Shown in pieces: positions 24,901 through 33,370 of a stretch of 64,000 nt of DNA. Every line of letters starts with the position of its first letter. Position 1 is the first letter of the stretch. The position numbers and the translations under genes are program-made. The DNA lies in the NCBI GenBank assembly GCA_039029515.1, contig JBCCFX010000001.1, positions 5,285 to 69,284 on the forward strand. The letters run 5' to 3'. Below the pieces are notes generated by a model, which was not told the DNA's origin, made no database searches, and was given only the letters and a program-made list of their open reading frames with translations. The DNA is from JBCCFX01 sp039029515. Lineage in GTDB: Bacteria > Planctomycetota > Phycisphaerae > Phycisphaerales > SM1A02.

Positions 24901-25950
24901 ATGACCAGGACATGGCAACTCGGTTGTATGGCGCTCGTTGGCTCAATGCTGTGCAGCGCATCGTATGCGCGAGACACCGGAACCGGTGAGACCGCACAGT
25001 TGATGATTCCCGCTGGAACGACTGTGGATGTCACGGTGACGGCAACCGCGTTCTTCCTTGGCGGAATTCAGGCAACTGCAGTGGATGGTGACACGACCGG
25101 CTTGAGTGGTTCCGTGACACTTTCGACCATACCTGGCGCGACTGATGGGGCTGGTATCGTGATCGAGGATCTTGTCCTCGACTTTGAGCCAGTTGATCTC
25201 TCATTCGTGTTCTGTTCTTCATTCGAATGCATGTTCGGCCTCTGTCCGATCGCAGCAGCTTGCGATGGCCTCCCATTTACTGTGCAGGATTTCACGGTGA
25301 CGCAGAGCGCGCCATTGTGTGCAACCATCGGGTCGTCCGGTTCGGTCGACTTCAATGCGCTGCCGGTCACCGTCGAGGCCGAAATCAGTTCGCCGCCTGA
25401 CTTTCAGTTGGATAGTGGCTTCACGTCAGAGGAACTTGCTGACTTTGATGGTGTGCTGGGCGGAGCCGGGAGAACATATGTATGGAGCGGACTCAGTGAC
25501 CAGTCCTATGTCGTGATCACGCTCGGCGTGGATTCATTCCCGTTGGTATCGATGGTGCAGTGGATTCTTGCGCTCGATATGTCCAACGTGCAATTCGTTG
25601 GTACAGCGCAATCCGCACCGGTGGACACCGACCGCGACGGCGTTCTGGATGCGTGTGACAACTGCCCGGCGGTCGCGAATGCCGGTCAGGAGGACGCCGA
25701 TATGAACGGTGTTGGTGATGCGTGCGAGGCACAACCGTGCCCGGAGGACTGCGCGCCGGATAATGGAGATGGCACGTTTGGAAACGGTGTCATCAATATT
25801 GACGATCTGCTCGCCGTCATCAACGCGTTTGGCAGCGCCGGTGGACCTTGCGATGCAGCGCCGGACAACGGTGATGGCACGTTTGGCAATGGCATCATCA
25901 ATATCGATGATCTGCTGGCGGTGATTAACGCCTTCGGTGATTGCCCATGA
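24901..25950 (+). CDS. Secreted protein with thrombospondin type-3 repeat and two tandem dockerin-like motifs
   Basis: A 349-residue exported protein. The ATG at 24901 has AGGAGG 6 bases upstream; TTG at 24895 is rejected. A signal peptide (LGCMALVGSMLCSASYA) is followed by a beta-rich domain with a Cys cluster (CSSFECMFGLCPIAAAC). Then DTDRDGVLDACDNCP is a thrombospondin type-3 calcium-binding repeat. The C-terminus has two nearly identical copies of NGDGTFGNGxINIDDLLAVINAFG, each a dockerin-like EF-hand pair, where most family members have one. It lies 36 bases after the FG-GAP protein on the same strand, suggesting co-expression. The double tail may give stronger surface sorting or binding; role inferred. 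Confidence 0.85.
   Translation: MTRTWQLGCMALVGSMLCSASYARDTGTGETAQLMIPAGTTVDVTVTATAFFLGGIQATAVDGDTTGLSGSVTLSTIPGATDGAGIVIEDLVLDFEPVDLSFVFCSSFECMFGLCPIAAACDGLPFTVQDFTVTQSAPLCATIGSSGSVDFNALPVTVEAEISSPPDFQLDSGFTSEELADFDGVLGGAGRTYVWSGLSDQSYVVITLGVDSFPLVSMVQWILALDMSNVQFVGTAQSAPVDTDRDGVLDACDNCPAVANAGQEDADMNGVGDACEAQPCPEDCAPDNGDGTFGNGVINIDDLLAVINAFGSAGGPCDAAPDNGDGTFGNGIINIDDLLAVINAFGDCP
25753..25947 (+). repeat. Tandem in-frame duplication encoding dockerin-like tail (period 105 bp)
   Basis: Two copies begin at 25753 and 25858, 105 bases (35 codons) apart, inside the secreted protein gene. The second copy ends at the stop codon. They differ mostly at third codon positions (for example gataatgg versus gacaacgg), so the duplication is not recent or has been kept under protein-level selection. 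Confidence 0.85.
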
Positions 25951-25951
25951 C

Positions 25952-26440
25952 TTACTGAGCCACAACGCCCGGCGGCGGTGGCACATTGTCGAGCGATCGG
26001 TACTCAAGCGACACGGAGTTCAGGCAATACCGATGACCAGTCGGTGGCGGACCGTCAGGGAAGACGTGTCCCAGATGACCCTGACACCGCCGGCAGACAA
26101 TCTCAGTTCGCACCATGCCGTGTGACTGGTCGACGTGCGTCGCCACGTGGTCGGGATCGAACGGGGCGAAGAAACTTGGCCACCCAGTGCCGGAATCAAA
26201 TTTCGTATCCGAATGAAACAGCGGCAGCGCGCAGAGCTTGCAGACGTACACGCCGACCTGTTTGTTGTCATGAAACGCGCCGCAGAACGGGCGTTCGGTA
26301 CCCTGCTGGAGGAGGACGCGAGCCTCGTCCTCTGTGAGTCGTTGTGCCAGCTGGTGAATAATGTCTTTGCCGAGTGGCGAAATGTCGTAGCCCGCGGCGG
26401 ATCGACCGGCGGAATCGGGGGCGGAGTGATCAGTGGTCAT
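25952..26440 (-). CDS. msrB: Peptide-methionine (R)-S-oxide reductase
   Basis: A 162-residue MsrB that reduces methionine-R-sulfoxide in proteins. The catalytic Cys is in [12 protein letters not shown], and the structural zinc site is complete (VCKLC and CRRC). Other conserved pieces are [21 protein letters not shown] and the N-terminal helix [18 protein letters not shown]. The ATG at 26438-26440 is preceded by AGGAG; a frame opening at 26509 adds only unconserved sequence. No signal peptide, so it is cytoplasmic. Its end is 1 base from the end of the convergent dockerin-like gene. Confidence 0.93.
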   Translation of the reverse strand: MTTDHSAPDSAGRSAAGYDISPLGKDIIHQLAQRLTEDEARVLLQQGTERPFCGAFHDNKQVGVYVCKLCALPLFHSDTKFDSGTGWPSFFAPFDPDHVATHVDQSHGMVRTEIVCRRCQGHLGHVFPDGPPPTGHRYCLNSVSLEYRSLDNVPPPPGVVAQ

Positions 26441-26567
26441 GGCAGGCACGCTCCTGTTGCTCCGGGAATGGTAGGCGATGCGAGCGTGTCTCTCAGGTGA
26501 GTCGGACAATGGCCCCGTCCGGGGCTATCATCGATCTTATTCGTTCTGTTTCTGGAGTCCTCGGCGC

Positions 26568-27737
26568 ATGGCTGATCTCAGCGTCACTGCACACGGTATC
26601 TCGTTCCCCAATCCCTTCGTCATTGGTTCCGGCCCGCCCGGAACAAATGCCCGCGTCATCGCTAAGGCATTCGACGAAGGCTGGGGTGGCGTCATTGCCA
26701 AGACCGTTTGTCTGGAAGCAGAGAAGATCATCAACGTCGCACCGCGATACGCGCGCATGCGTGCCGAGACATCGCGCGAAATCTACGGTTGGGAGAACAT
26801 TGAACTCATCAGTGATCGCCCGTTCGACACCTGGATTGACGAGTTTCGAGATCTCAAGGCGACCTATCCGGATCAGGTGCTCATCGCATCGATCATGGAG
26901 GAATTCAATCGCGACGCCTGGATCGAGATCGTTGAGCGCACGCAAGCGACCGGCGTCGATGGTCTTGAACTAAACTTCTCGTGTCCGCACGGCCTGCCGG
27001 AACGCCGAATGGGCGCAGCTATGGGGCAGGATCCGGACGTGATCGCGGAAGTCTGTTCCTGGGTCAATGACGCTGCGACGATTCCTGTGTGGGCCAAGAT
27101 GACGCCCAATATCACGCACATCGTCGATCCGGCTCGTGCGGCGCTTGCGGCCGGCTGCGATGGCATTTCAGCCATCAACACTATCCTGAGTGTGATGGGC
27201 ATCAATCTCGATACGCTTCGCCCCGAACCAACCGTCGAAGGGTACAGCGTTCCCGGCGGTTACTCGAGTAAGGCCATCCGCCCGATCGCATTGCGCATGG
27301 TGATGGAACTTGCGACCATGATGCATGGTGGGAATCACGGTCAGCCCATCCCGTTGAACGGTCAACCAGCATCATCTGGCGAATTTCACGATCGCACGAT
27401 CAGCGCGATTGGCGGCGTCGAAACTGGCCATGACGCCGCGGAGTACATGTTGCTTGGTGCGCACACCGTCCAGGTTTGCACTGGTGTGATGAAGCACGGT
27501 TATCAACTGATCCACACGCTGCGTGAACAATTGGACTCCTTCATGGCACGGCACGAATTCGAAACGATCGATGAGTTTCGCGGTGCGAGCCTGCCGTACT
27601 TCACCACACATGCGGAGCTTGTGCGATTACAGCGAGATGAACGAGCCGCGCGCCGGCAGCGCGCGGTCGTGCAGCAGGATGGTGACTGGGAAGGTGAGCG
27701 CTTTGTTGAACAAAGCGCAGCGCTGAGCGGCAACTGA
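26568..27737 (+). CDS. preA: PreA-like dihydropyrimidine dehydrogenase FMN subunit lacking the ferredoxin domain
   Basis: A 389-residue FMN TIM-barrel enzyme of the dihydroorotate/dihydropyrimidine dehydrogenase family. Family features: IGSGPPGTN at the N-terminus, ELNFSCPHGLPERRMGAAMGQDP, WAKMTPNITHIVDPARAALAAGCDGISAINT, GGYSSKAIRPIALR and AIGGVETGHDAAEYMLLGA. It reduces uracil or thymine in the first step of reductive pyrimidine breakdown. E. coli PreA ends with two [4Fe-4S] ferredoxin motifs; here the C-terminal tail has no Cys cluster. At the position of the mammalian catalytic Cys (GxxCGQDP) there is Met. The next two pathway enzymes are convergent on the other strand (27740-30039). No PreT partner is in view. 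ATG at 26568 has GGAG 11 bases before it. Confidence 0.82.
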   Translation: MADLSVTAHGISFPNPFVIGSGPPGTNARVIAKAFDEGWGGVIAKTVCLEAEKIINVAPRYARMRAETSREIYGWENIELISDRPFDTWIDEFRDLKATYPDQVLIASIMEEFNRDAWIEIVERTQATGVDGLELNFSCPHGLPERRMGAAMGQDPDVIAEVCSWVNDAATIPVWAKMTPNITHIVDPARAALAAGCDGISAINTILSVMGINLDTLRPEPTVEGYSVPGGYSSKAIRPIALRMVMELATMMHGGNHGQPIPLNGQPASSGEFHDRTISAIGGVETGHDAAEYMLLGAHTVQVCTGVMKHGYQLIHTLREQLDSFMARHEFETIDEFRGASLPYFTTHAELVRLQRDERAARRQRAVVQQDGDWEGERFVEQSAALSGN

Positions 27738-27739
27738 AA

Positions 27740-29134
27740 TTACGCGTGCGTGGCGTCCCGCTCGATCAACTGTCCACGCCCGATGGTTCCAACGAATCCG
27801 CCGTCGCGACACTGGACTTCGCCGCGCACGGTGACGACCTCTGATCGTCCCTGGACCGGCCAGCCTTCAAATGCGTTGTAGTCAACCTGTGAGAAGCTCC
27901 GCTCGACGGAGAACGTGTCGGTGTAGTGCGGATCGTACACCACGATGTCGGCATCGCTGCCGACGCGAATCGTGCCTTTGCGTGGATACATGCCGAAGAG
28001 CTTTGCCGCCTGTGTGCTGCATGCATCGACCATCGTGTGAAGATCAATCTGCCGTCCACACACGCCATGTGTATGGACAAGATCGATGCGTTCCTGCACG
28101 GACGGAATGCCGTTCGGGATCTTCGTGAAGTCATCGCGCCCCATGATCTTCTGGGATGCAGTGTCGAATGGGGCGTGATCCGTGCCGATCGTGCTGATCA
28201 TCCGGCTGCGCACGCCGTGCCACAACATCTCCTGATGCCACTTCGCGCGAAGCGGCGGCGACATGACATATTTGGCGCCTTCAACATCGGGCCGCTCAGC
28301 GTATTCCGCATCGAGAACAAGATGTGGCGCAACCGCTTCCACCCAGACATTGACGCCTCGTTGACGCGCGTTCACGGCGGTACGCAACGCTTCATCGCAC
28401 GATGTATGCACGCAGTACACATGTGCGCCGGTCAGTTCTGCGAATGTTGTCAGGTGATGTACGCCTTCGGCCTCAACGATGGTCGGGCGTGAACGCTCGT
28501 GCCATTCCGGTCCGGTCTTGCCCGCAGCGATCAGGCGACGCTGCATCGCGTCGATGGCATCGGCATTCTCGCAATGCGCGGTGACCATAGCGCCGCAATC
28601 GCGCGCAAGCATCATGACATCAAACAGGTGTGCATCGGGAAGGTTCAGGGCACCTTTGTAGGCCAGAAACACTTTGACCGACGGAATGCCGAACTCCTCA
28701 ATGATCCGCCGAAACTGCGGACGCGCCGCCTCATCGAATCGCACCACGCCCATGTGGAATGAATAGTCGACTGAGGCGTTCCCATCAGCGTGATCACGCC
28801 ACGCCGCGAATGCATCAAGTGGTTCATCCGTCGGGCCGGGACAGATCATCTCAATGAGCGTGGTTGTTCCGCCGGCGAGAGCGGCCATGCTGGCGGATGT
28901 CCAGTCATCCTTCGCATGCGTCCCCATGAATGGCAGATGAATATGCACATGTGGGTCTATGAACCCCGGAAAGACATACTTGCCGGTCGCGTCGATGACC
29001 TCAGTATCGGGCGCGAGCGAGTTGCGGTCGATGTCCGGCTCGATCCGAGTGATGGTTTCGTTGGCACAATAGATGTCTGCAACAACATCGTCGTGCGCGG
29101 TGATGATTCGTCCGTTCCTGATGAGCAGCGGCAT
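27740..29134 (-). CDS. hydA: Dihydropyrimidinase / hydantoinase
   Basis: A 464-residue cyclic amidohydrolase that opens dihydrouracil or dihydrothymine to the carbamoyl-beta-amino acid. Metal-binding motifs are all present: DPHVHIHLPF (H-x-H), SVKVFLAYKG (carboxylated Lys), TAHCENAD, YCVHTSCDEAL and GTDHAPFD. The length is typical (about 460). GAGG lies 6 bases before the ATG. It follows the beta-ureidopropionase gene by 20 bases on the same strand, so steps two and three of the pathway are likely co-transcribed, while the step-one gene preA faces it with only 2 bases between stops. Confidence 0.93.
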   Translation of the reverse strand: MPLLIRNGRIITAHDDVVADIYCANETITRIEPDIDRNSLAPDTEVIDATGKYVFPGFIDPHVHIHLPFMGTHAKDDWTSASMAALAGGTTTLIEMICPGPTDEPLDAFAAWRDHADGNASVDYSFHMGVVRFDEAARPQFRRIIEEFGIPSVKVFLAYKGALNLPDAHLFDVMMLARDCGAMVTAHCENADAIDAMQRRLIAAGKTGPEWHERSRPTIVEAEGVHHLTTFAELTGAHVYCVHTSCDEALRTAVNARQRGVNVWVEAVAPHLVLDAEYAERPDVEGAKYVMSPPLRAKWHQEMLWHGVRSRMISTIGTDHAPFDTASQKIMGRDDFTKIPNGIPSVQERIDLVHTHGVCGRQIDLHTMVDACSTQAAKLFGMYPRKGTIRVGSDADIVVYDPHYTDTFSVERSFSQVDYNAFEGWPVQGRSEVVTVRGEVQCRDGGFVGTIGRGQLIERDATHA

Positions 29135-29154
29135 TCCGGGCCTCGTGTGCGAGC

Positions 29155-30039
29155 TCAGCGATTGATGTCGGCGATAGACGTGTACGATTCCGGTCTGCGG
29201 TCACGATAGAACTGCCATGTGTTCCGGACGTCCTGAATGAGGTCGAGATCAAGGTCAGCAATCACGACTTCATCTTGATCCCGCGATGCTTGGACGATGA
29301 ACTGGCCGCGCGGATCACAGAAGTACGACTGGCCGTAGAACTCCCCGATGTCCCACGGATGCTCGTGGCCGACGCGGTTGATTGCGCCGATGAAATACTG
29401 ATTCGCAACCGCGTGCGCAGGTTGTTCGATGGTCCAGAGGTACTCGCTCAGGCCTGCCACCGTTGCACTGGGGTTGAACACGATCTCGGCGCCGTTGAGA
29501 CCGAGTTCACGAGCGCCCTCGGGAAAATGGCGGTCGTAGCAGATGTACACACCGATCCGGCCGAATCGGGTCTGGAACACCGGATAGCCGAGATTGCCCG
29601 GCTTGAAGTAGAACTTCTCCCAGAATCCGGGATGCAGATGCGGGAGATGGTGCTTCCGGTACTTGCCGAGATACACGCCTTGCTCGTCGATGACTGCGGC
29701 AGTGTTGTAGTACACGCCGGTCATGTCGACCTCATAGACCGGGACAACCATGACCATGCCATGCTGCCGCGCTTTGTCCATCATCAGTTGGATCGATGGA
29801 CCGTCCGGCACTGGTTCGGCGAGCTCATGCCAACGGACATGCTGCTCAGCACAGAAATACGGTGCGTTGAAGAGTTCCTGGAGGCAGCATACCTGCGCGC
29901 CATCGGCCGCTGCCGCATCCACTTGCGCCGCGGTCTTGTCGATCATGTCGGACTTGATGCGCCCGAGATCCGCAAACGATGTGTCGTACCCCGTTGGCAG
30001 GGACGTCTGAATGAGGGCAGCACGCGTGACTCGCGGCAT
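29155..30039 (-). CDS. Beta-ureidopropionase / N-carbamoyl amidase (nitrilase superfamily)
   Basis: A 294-residue nitrilase-superfamily amidase. The catalytic triad is visible: Glu in CLQELFNAPYFC, Lys in GKYRKHHLPH and Cys in GVYICYDRHFPEG. The FNAPYFC region and HPGFWEKFYF match beta-ureidopropionase, which hydrolyses N-carbamoyl-beta-alanine to beta-alanine, CO2 and ammonia. Two in-frame ATGs lie at 30045 and 30039; AAGGAG sits directly against the first and 6 bases before the second, so 30039 is chosen. It probably forms an operon with the dihydropyrimidinase gene 20 bases downstream; the Rieske gene lies 33 bases upstream. Confidence 0.9.
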   Translation of the reverse strand: MPRVTRAALIQTSLPTGYDTSFADLGRIKSDMIDKTAAQVDAAAADGAQVCCLQELFNAPYFCAEQHVRWHELAEPVPDGPSIQLMMDKARQHGMVMVVPVYEVDMTGVYYNTAAVIDEQGVYLGKYRKHHLPHLHPGFWEKFYFKPGNLGYPVFQTRFGRIGVYICYDRHFPEGARELGLNGAEIVFNPSATVAGLSEYLWTIEQPAHAVANQYFIGAINRVGHEHPWDIGEFYGQSYFCDPRGQFIVQASRDQDEVVIADLDLDLIQDVRNTWQFYRDRRPESYTSIADINR

Positions 30040-30072
30040 GAGCATCTCCTTCGCTCCCGCATGGTAGCCCGT

Positions 30073-31182
30073 TCACGCATCAGGTCGACCGTCAGGGTCG
30101 AGCATCGCGGAAGTGAGCAGGCGGTGGAAGTGATGAACGCCTTGCTCTCGGCCGGGTGAATAGCGGCCGCCGGGATAAAGCCGTGATCGAAGGCCTCGCT
30201 GGACGGACTCGATAATCGCCTCGTCTTCCCGTTCCACCCGATCAAGATCTGCCCCCGCGCCCTGATCCAGACGCGAGGCATCCCAGACGTAACTCAGGAA
30301 CGATACGCGCGTGCGGTCCACGGCAAGTGGCTGGACCACATTCACCGAGATGCCCCACGGATACACATTGAACATCGTGTTCGGGAACAACCAGAAGTAG
30401 AAGGCAGCCACACGTTCGCCAGCCATCGGATGATCCGTGGGTAACGTGAAGGCATCTTCGTCGGTCGCGGCGATGCCAAGTTGGAGGTTGGCAAAGGCAA
30501 AGAGCTCGGTGCGGTATTCGCCGTAGTCAATGGCGTCGGCGAGGCCGGGGTGAACGAAGGGGATGTGGAAGCCTTCGAGGTAGTTTTCAACGTACAGCGC
30601 CCAGTTGGCGCGCACGAGGTAATCGCGCGACCGAGATCGATCCAGCGTCGCGTTCTCGATTGGCAGGAAGCCGACGAGGCGATCGAGATCGTGCGTCAGC
30701 GCCTCGAACGCCAGGGAAGGTCGCATCGATGCGAACAGGAATTGGCGCCATGATGCAAGAGGGACGTGCGCGAGGTCATCCTCAGGTCGAGGAAAATCGC
30801 ACGCATCATCAAACTCCGGCATGGACTTGAACGTGCCATCAAGGTTGAACCGTCGACCGTGGTAACGACACGTCAGCGTCCTGCCATTGCCGGCACCTTC
30901 GCAGACCAGTGCGCCACGATGTGTGCATACATTGGAGATGCAGTGGATCTGATCCTGTTCATCGCGCGTCAGAAGCAACGGTTCATCAACCGAGCCTTCC
31001 AGAAATGTCAAAGGTATGAATTGCTGCGGCACGCGGACCGGGGAGTCATCGCCAAGGAACTGCCACGACGACGGAAGGGTGACCTCGCGCTGATGCGAAT
31101 GGACCTTCGGGTCCGTATACAACGCTCCGGTCGGGGTCGTCGCCCGTCGAATGTCGGCATCAGGCACGGGAAGTGGACTCAT
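30073..31182 (-). CDS. Rieske [2Fe-2S] ring-hydroxylating oxygenase alpha subunit
   Basis: A 369-residue oxygenase component. The Rieske centre is CTHRGALVC and CRYHG (about residues 85-110). The mononuclear iron site follows in NYLEGFHIPFVHP, giving the two His of the 2-His-1-carboxylate facial triad. These proteins hydroxylate or demethylate aromatic or quaternary amine substrates using electrons from a separate reductase, which is not found nearby. The start at 31182 has TACAGT exactly 7 bases upstream and no ribosome site, so it may be leaderless. It precedes the two pyrimidine catabolic genes on the same strand; whether it acts on a pyrimidine-derived or nitrogenous compound is unknown. 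Confidence 0.88.
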   Translation of the reverse strand: MSPLPVPDADIRRATTPTGALYTDPKVHSHQREVTLPSSWQFLGDDSPVRVPQQFIPLTFLEGSVDEPLLLTRDEQDQIHCISNVCTHRGALVCEGAGNGRTLTCRYHGRRFNLDGTFKSMPEFDDACDFPRPEDDLAHVPLASWRQFLFASMRPSLAFEALTHDLDRLVGFLPIENATLDRSRSRDYLVRANWALYVENYLEGFHIPFVHPGLADAIDYGEYRTELFAFANLQLGIAATDEDAFTLPTDHPMAGERVAAFYFWLFPNTMFNVYPWGISVNVVQPLAVDRTRVSFLSYVWDASRLDQGAGADLDRVEREDEAIIESVQRGLRSRLYPGGRYSPGREQGVHHFHRLLTSAMLDPDGRPDA

Positions 31183-31189
31183 GCGTCCC

Positions 31190-31195
31190 ACTGTA
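31190..31195 (-). promoter_or_regulatory. -10-like hexamer (TACAGT) 7 bases before the Rieske gene start
   Basis: On the minus strand TACAGT ends 7 bases before the ATG at 31182. It is one of several such elements in this window that suggest leaderless mRNAs. Confidence 0.4.
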
Positions 31196-31268
31196 GCGAA
31201 TTCAGGCCAGGATTCGCCAACGGAGTCAGCTCGCGAATCGCGAAGCACCCGCGCCGGGAATACGACGG

Positions 31269-31274
31269 TATATT
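31269..31274 (+). promoter_or_regulatory. Candidate -10 element (TATATT) of the arsR-pst operon
   Basis: TATATT resembles the -10 consensus (5 of 6). It would place the transcription start near 31281, just before the inverted repeat at 31290. No clear -35 hexamer is seen. Confidence 0.4.
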
Positions 31275-31289
31275 GAGCCGTTCTTCATG

Positions 31290-31303
31290 TGAATGATGGT
31301 TCA
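31290..31303 (+). promoter_or_regulatory. Candidate ArsR/SmtB-type operator (TGAA-N6-TTCA)
   Basis: TGAATGATGGTTCA is an inverted repeat of TGAA with 6-base spacing. The classical SmtB/ArsR operator core is TGAA-N6-TTCA (as in TGAACAGTTATTCA). It lies between the proposed -10 and the arsR start at 31324, a position suited to repression by the ArsR protein encoded directly downstream. Confidence 0.5.
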
Positions 31304-31323
31304 TACCACCGTGGGAGTTCCCC

Positions 31324-31623
31324 ATGTCCGACGTCACGCTCAGCGACTGTGCCTCCCAATTGCAAGTGCTCTCGGAACAGTCACGACTGGAAGTCGTTCG
31401 GTTGCTGCTGGGCGGCCCGAGTCATGTCAAGGCACTCCAGGAAGCCATCGGCATCGAGCAGAGCCTCCTGTCGCACCATCTGCGCGTCCTTCGTGACGCA
31501 GGCGTGGTGGAGTCAGAACGCGATGGAAAATCGGTGCTGTATCGACTGTCGCCGGACCTGGAATCCAGACGACGCGGACATGTGATTGACTTTGGCTGCT
31601 GCCGGTTGACGTTTGATGACTGA
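31324..31623 (+). CDS. ArsR-family transcriptional regulator, first gene of the pst operon
   Basis: A 99-residue winged-helix protein of the ArsR/SmtB family. The DNA-binding helices read LLGGPSHVKALQEAIGIEQSLLSHHLRVLRDAGVVESERDGKSVLYRL, with SLLSHHLRVL as the recognition helix. The alpha-3 ELCVCD metal motif of ArsR is not present; the only Cys residues are C9 and a CC pair near the C-terminus (IDFGCCRLTF), which may bind a ligand or be redox active. GGGAG is 6 bases before the ATG. It is followed 9 bases later by pstS, so it is likely the local regulator of phosphate uptake, an arrangement that replaces the usual PhoB/PhoR. The sensed ligand is unknown. Confidence 0.85.
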   Translation: MSDVTLSDCASQLQVLSEQSRLEVVRLLLGGPSHVKALQEAIGIEQSLLSHHLRVLRDAGVVESERDGKSVLYRLSPDLESRRRGHVIDFGCCRLTFDD

Positions 31624-31632
31624 GGCGAGGAT

Positions 31633-32523
31633 GTGTGCATCGTGCGATCACGCGTGAGCAAGACAACTCTGATGCCGCTGGTCGTCATGATCATGTCGAT
31701 CGTGGCGATCACGTTGATAGCCGGATGTGCCAACGTTGGCGATGCAGCGACAACCGCCGCGGCCGCCGATGACCTTGAAGGTCGGCTTGTCCTGACGGGG
31801 TCGAGCACCATGGCGCCGCTCGTCGGTGAGATTGCGAAACGATTCGAAGCCCGTCACGCCAACGTGCGCATCGACGTCCAGACGGGGGGTTCGTCGCGCG
31901 GCATTGCCGATGCCACGCGCGGCATCGCTGATATCGGGATGTCATCCCGCACGCTGGATCAACGTGAACGAGCGGGGATGGTCGAGACGCTTCTCGCTCG
32001 TGACGGTGTGTGCTTTATCGTGCATGCATCCAACCCGATTGCATCATTGACGCGCGATGAGTTGGTTGGCATCTACACCGGTCAGATTCAGAACTGGCGC
32101 GAGGTTGGCGGCTACGACGGGCCAATCACCGTGATCGATCGCGCTGCCGGTCGTTCAGAAACAACGTTGGTCGCAGCGTTCCTGGATTTTGAACCGGGAT
32201 CGGTCGATGCCGATGTCATCGCCGGTGAGAATCAGCAGGGCATCAAGCTTGTCGCGGGTGATCCGAATGCGATCACGTATATGTCGGTCGGCACATCGGA
32301 GTATGAAGCGTCCAACGGGACTGCGATCGCGTTACTGCCGCTTGATGGCATTGCGGCGACTTCTGCATCCGTCGCAAGCGGGGCGTTTCCACTGAGTCGT
32401 CCGCTCGTGTTTGTGCATCGTACCGAACACTCAACGTTGCAAAGCGCATTCCTCGAGTTCGCGACATCGCACGAGGTCCATGACCTCGTGCAGGAGCAGT
32501 CGTTTGTTCCGATTGAACGCTGA
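31633..32523 (+). CDS. pstS: Phosphate ABC transporter substrate-binding lipoprotein PstS
   Basis: About 296 residues from a GTG at 31633 (GTG codons at 31642 and 31654 are possible alternatives). A signal peptide ends in the lipobox LIAGC. The mature protein is a PstS-type binding protein: LTGSSTMAPLVGEIAKRFEARH, QTGGSSRGIADATRGIADIGMSSR, FIVHASNPIASLTRDELVGIYTGQIQNW and DRAAGRSET. The GSS and RSET-type residues match those contacting phosphate. It binds phosphate outside the inner membrane and hands it to PstC/PstA. It follows arsR by 9 bases and overlaps pstC. Confidence 0.92.
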   Translation: MCIVRSRVSKTTLMPLVVMIMSIVAITLIAGCANVGDAATTAAAADDLEGRLVLTGSSTMAPLVGEIAKRFEARHANVRIDVQTGGSSRGIADATRGIADIGMSSRTLDQRERAGMVETLLARDGVCFIVHASNPIASLTRDELVGIYTGQIQNWREVGGYDGPITVIDRAAGRSETTLVAAFLDFEPGSVDADVIAGENQQGIKLVAGDPNAITYMSVGTSEYEASNGTAIALLPLDGIAATSASVASGAFPLSRPLVFVHRTEHSTLQSAFLEFATSHEVHDLVQEQSFVPIER

Positions 32524-33370
32524 CACGATTCTGATCTGGACACTTCGCCTGTGCGCCCTGACGGCCGGCTTGATCGTCTTGTTGATCACTGCGTTCCTGC
32601 TTGTTGAATCGATCCCCGCATTCAGGTCAATTGGCTTCGTCAGATTCGTGAACGATGATGCCTGGCAACCTGCCAGCGATGCTGCGGACGGCTTGTTCTG
32701 GCTGGTACCGATGGTCCTGGGGTCACTGGTCGCCATGGCTGGTGCTGTGCTGATTGCCACGCCGTTGGGTATTGCGTCAGCGGCGTTCTGTCAGTTCTAT
32801 GCCCCGCCACACATTGCGCGTGTGTATCGCCGTATTGTCGAATTGCTCGCGGGCATTCCATCGGTCGTGTACGGTCTGTGGGGACTCGTGGTCCTCGTGC
32901 CGATCATTCGAGCAGTCCATCCGCCGGGTCCGAGCCTGCTCGCCGCCGTGATCGTGTTGAGCATCATGATTCTCCCGACGATCGCTCTGATGGCTGATGC
33001 TGCATTCGCCAATGTGCCGGCACAGCAACTTCGGGCTGCGTCCGCGCTCGGGCTTTCGCGCTGGGCGACACTTCGAGGCGTCGTGCTACCGTCGTCACGG
33101 TCTGGCATCTTCACCGGTGTAATCCTCGAGACCGGACGCGCCATAGGCGAAACCATGGCGGTCCTGATGGTGGCGGGCAACATCGTGCAGTTGCCGGTCT
33201 CGCCGTTTGAAGGATGCAGGACGTTGACGTCGAACATCGCGCTCGAACTCGGTTATGCGTTAGGTGATCATCGAGCCGCTCTGTTTGTGAGCGGCCTCAT
33301 TCTCATCGGCATGATCGCATCGCTCGTCGGGGCCGCAGAGTGGATCAGCAAGGGGCGGTTGTATGGGTAG
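32480..33370 (+). CDS. pstC: Phosphate ABC transporter permease PstC
   Basis: About 296 residues with six hydrophobic segments. The ATG at 32480 lies within the end of pstS; TTG at 32513 is an alternative with less overlap. The inner-membrane permease signature (EAA loop) is in AASALGLSRWATLRGVVLPSSRSG. GIPSVVYGLWGL and GRAIGETMAVLMVAGN are typical of PstC/PstA-type permeases. Together with PstA it forms the channel of the high-affinity phosphate importer. It overlaps pstA by 8 bases. Confidence 0.92.
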   Translation: MTSCRSSRLFRLNADTILIWTLRLCALTAGLIVLLITAFLLVESIPAFRSIGFVRFVNDDAWQPASDAADGLFWLVPMVLGSLVAMAGAVLIATPLGIASAAFCQFYAPPHIARVYRRIVELLAGIPSVVYGLWGLVVLVPIIRAVHPPGPSLLAAVIVLSIMILPTIALMADAAFANVPAQQLRAASALGLSRWATLRGVVLPSSRSGIFTGVILETGRAIGETMAVLMVAGNIVQLPVSPFEGCRTLTSNIALELGYALGDHRAALFVSGLILIGMIASLVGAAEWISKGRLYG

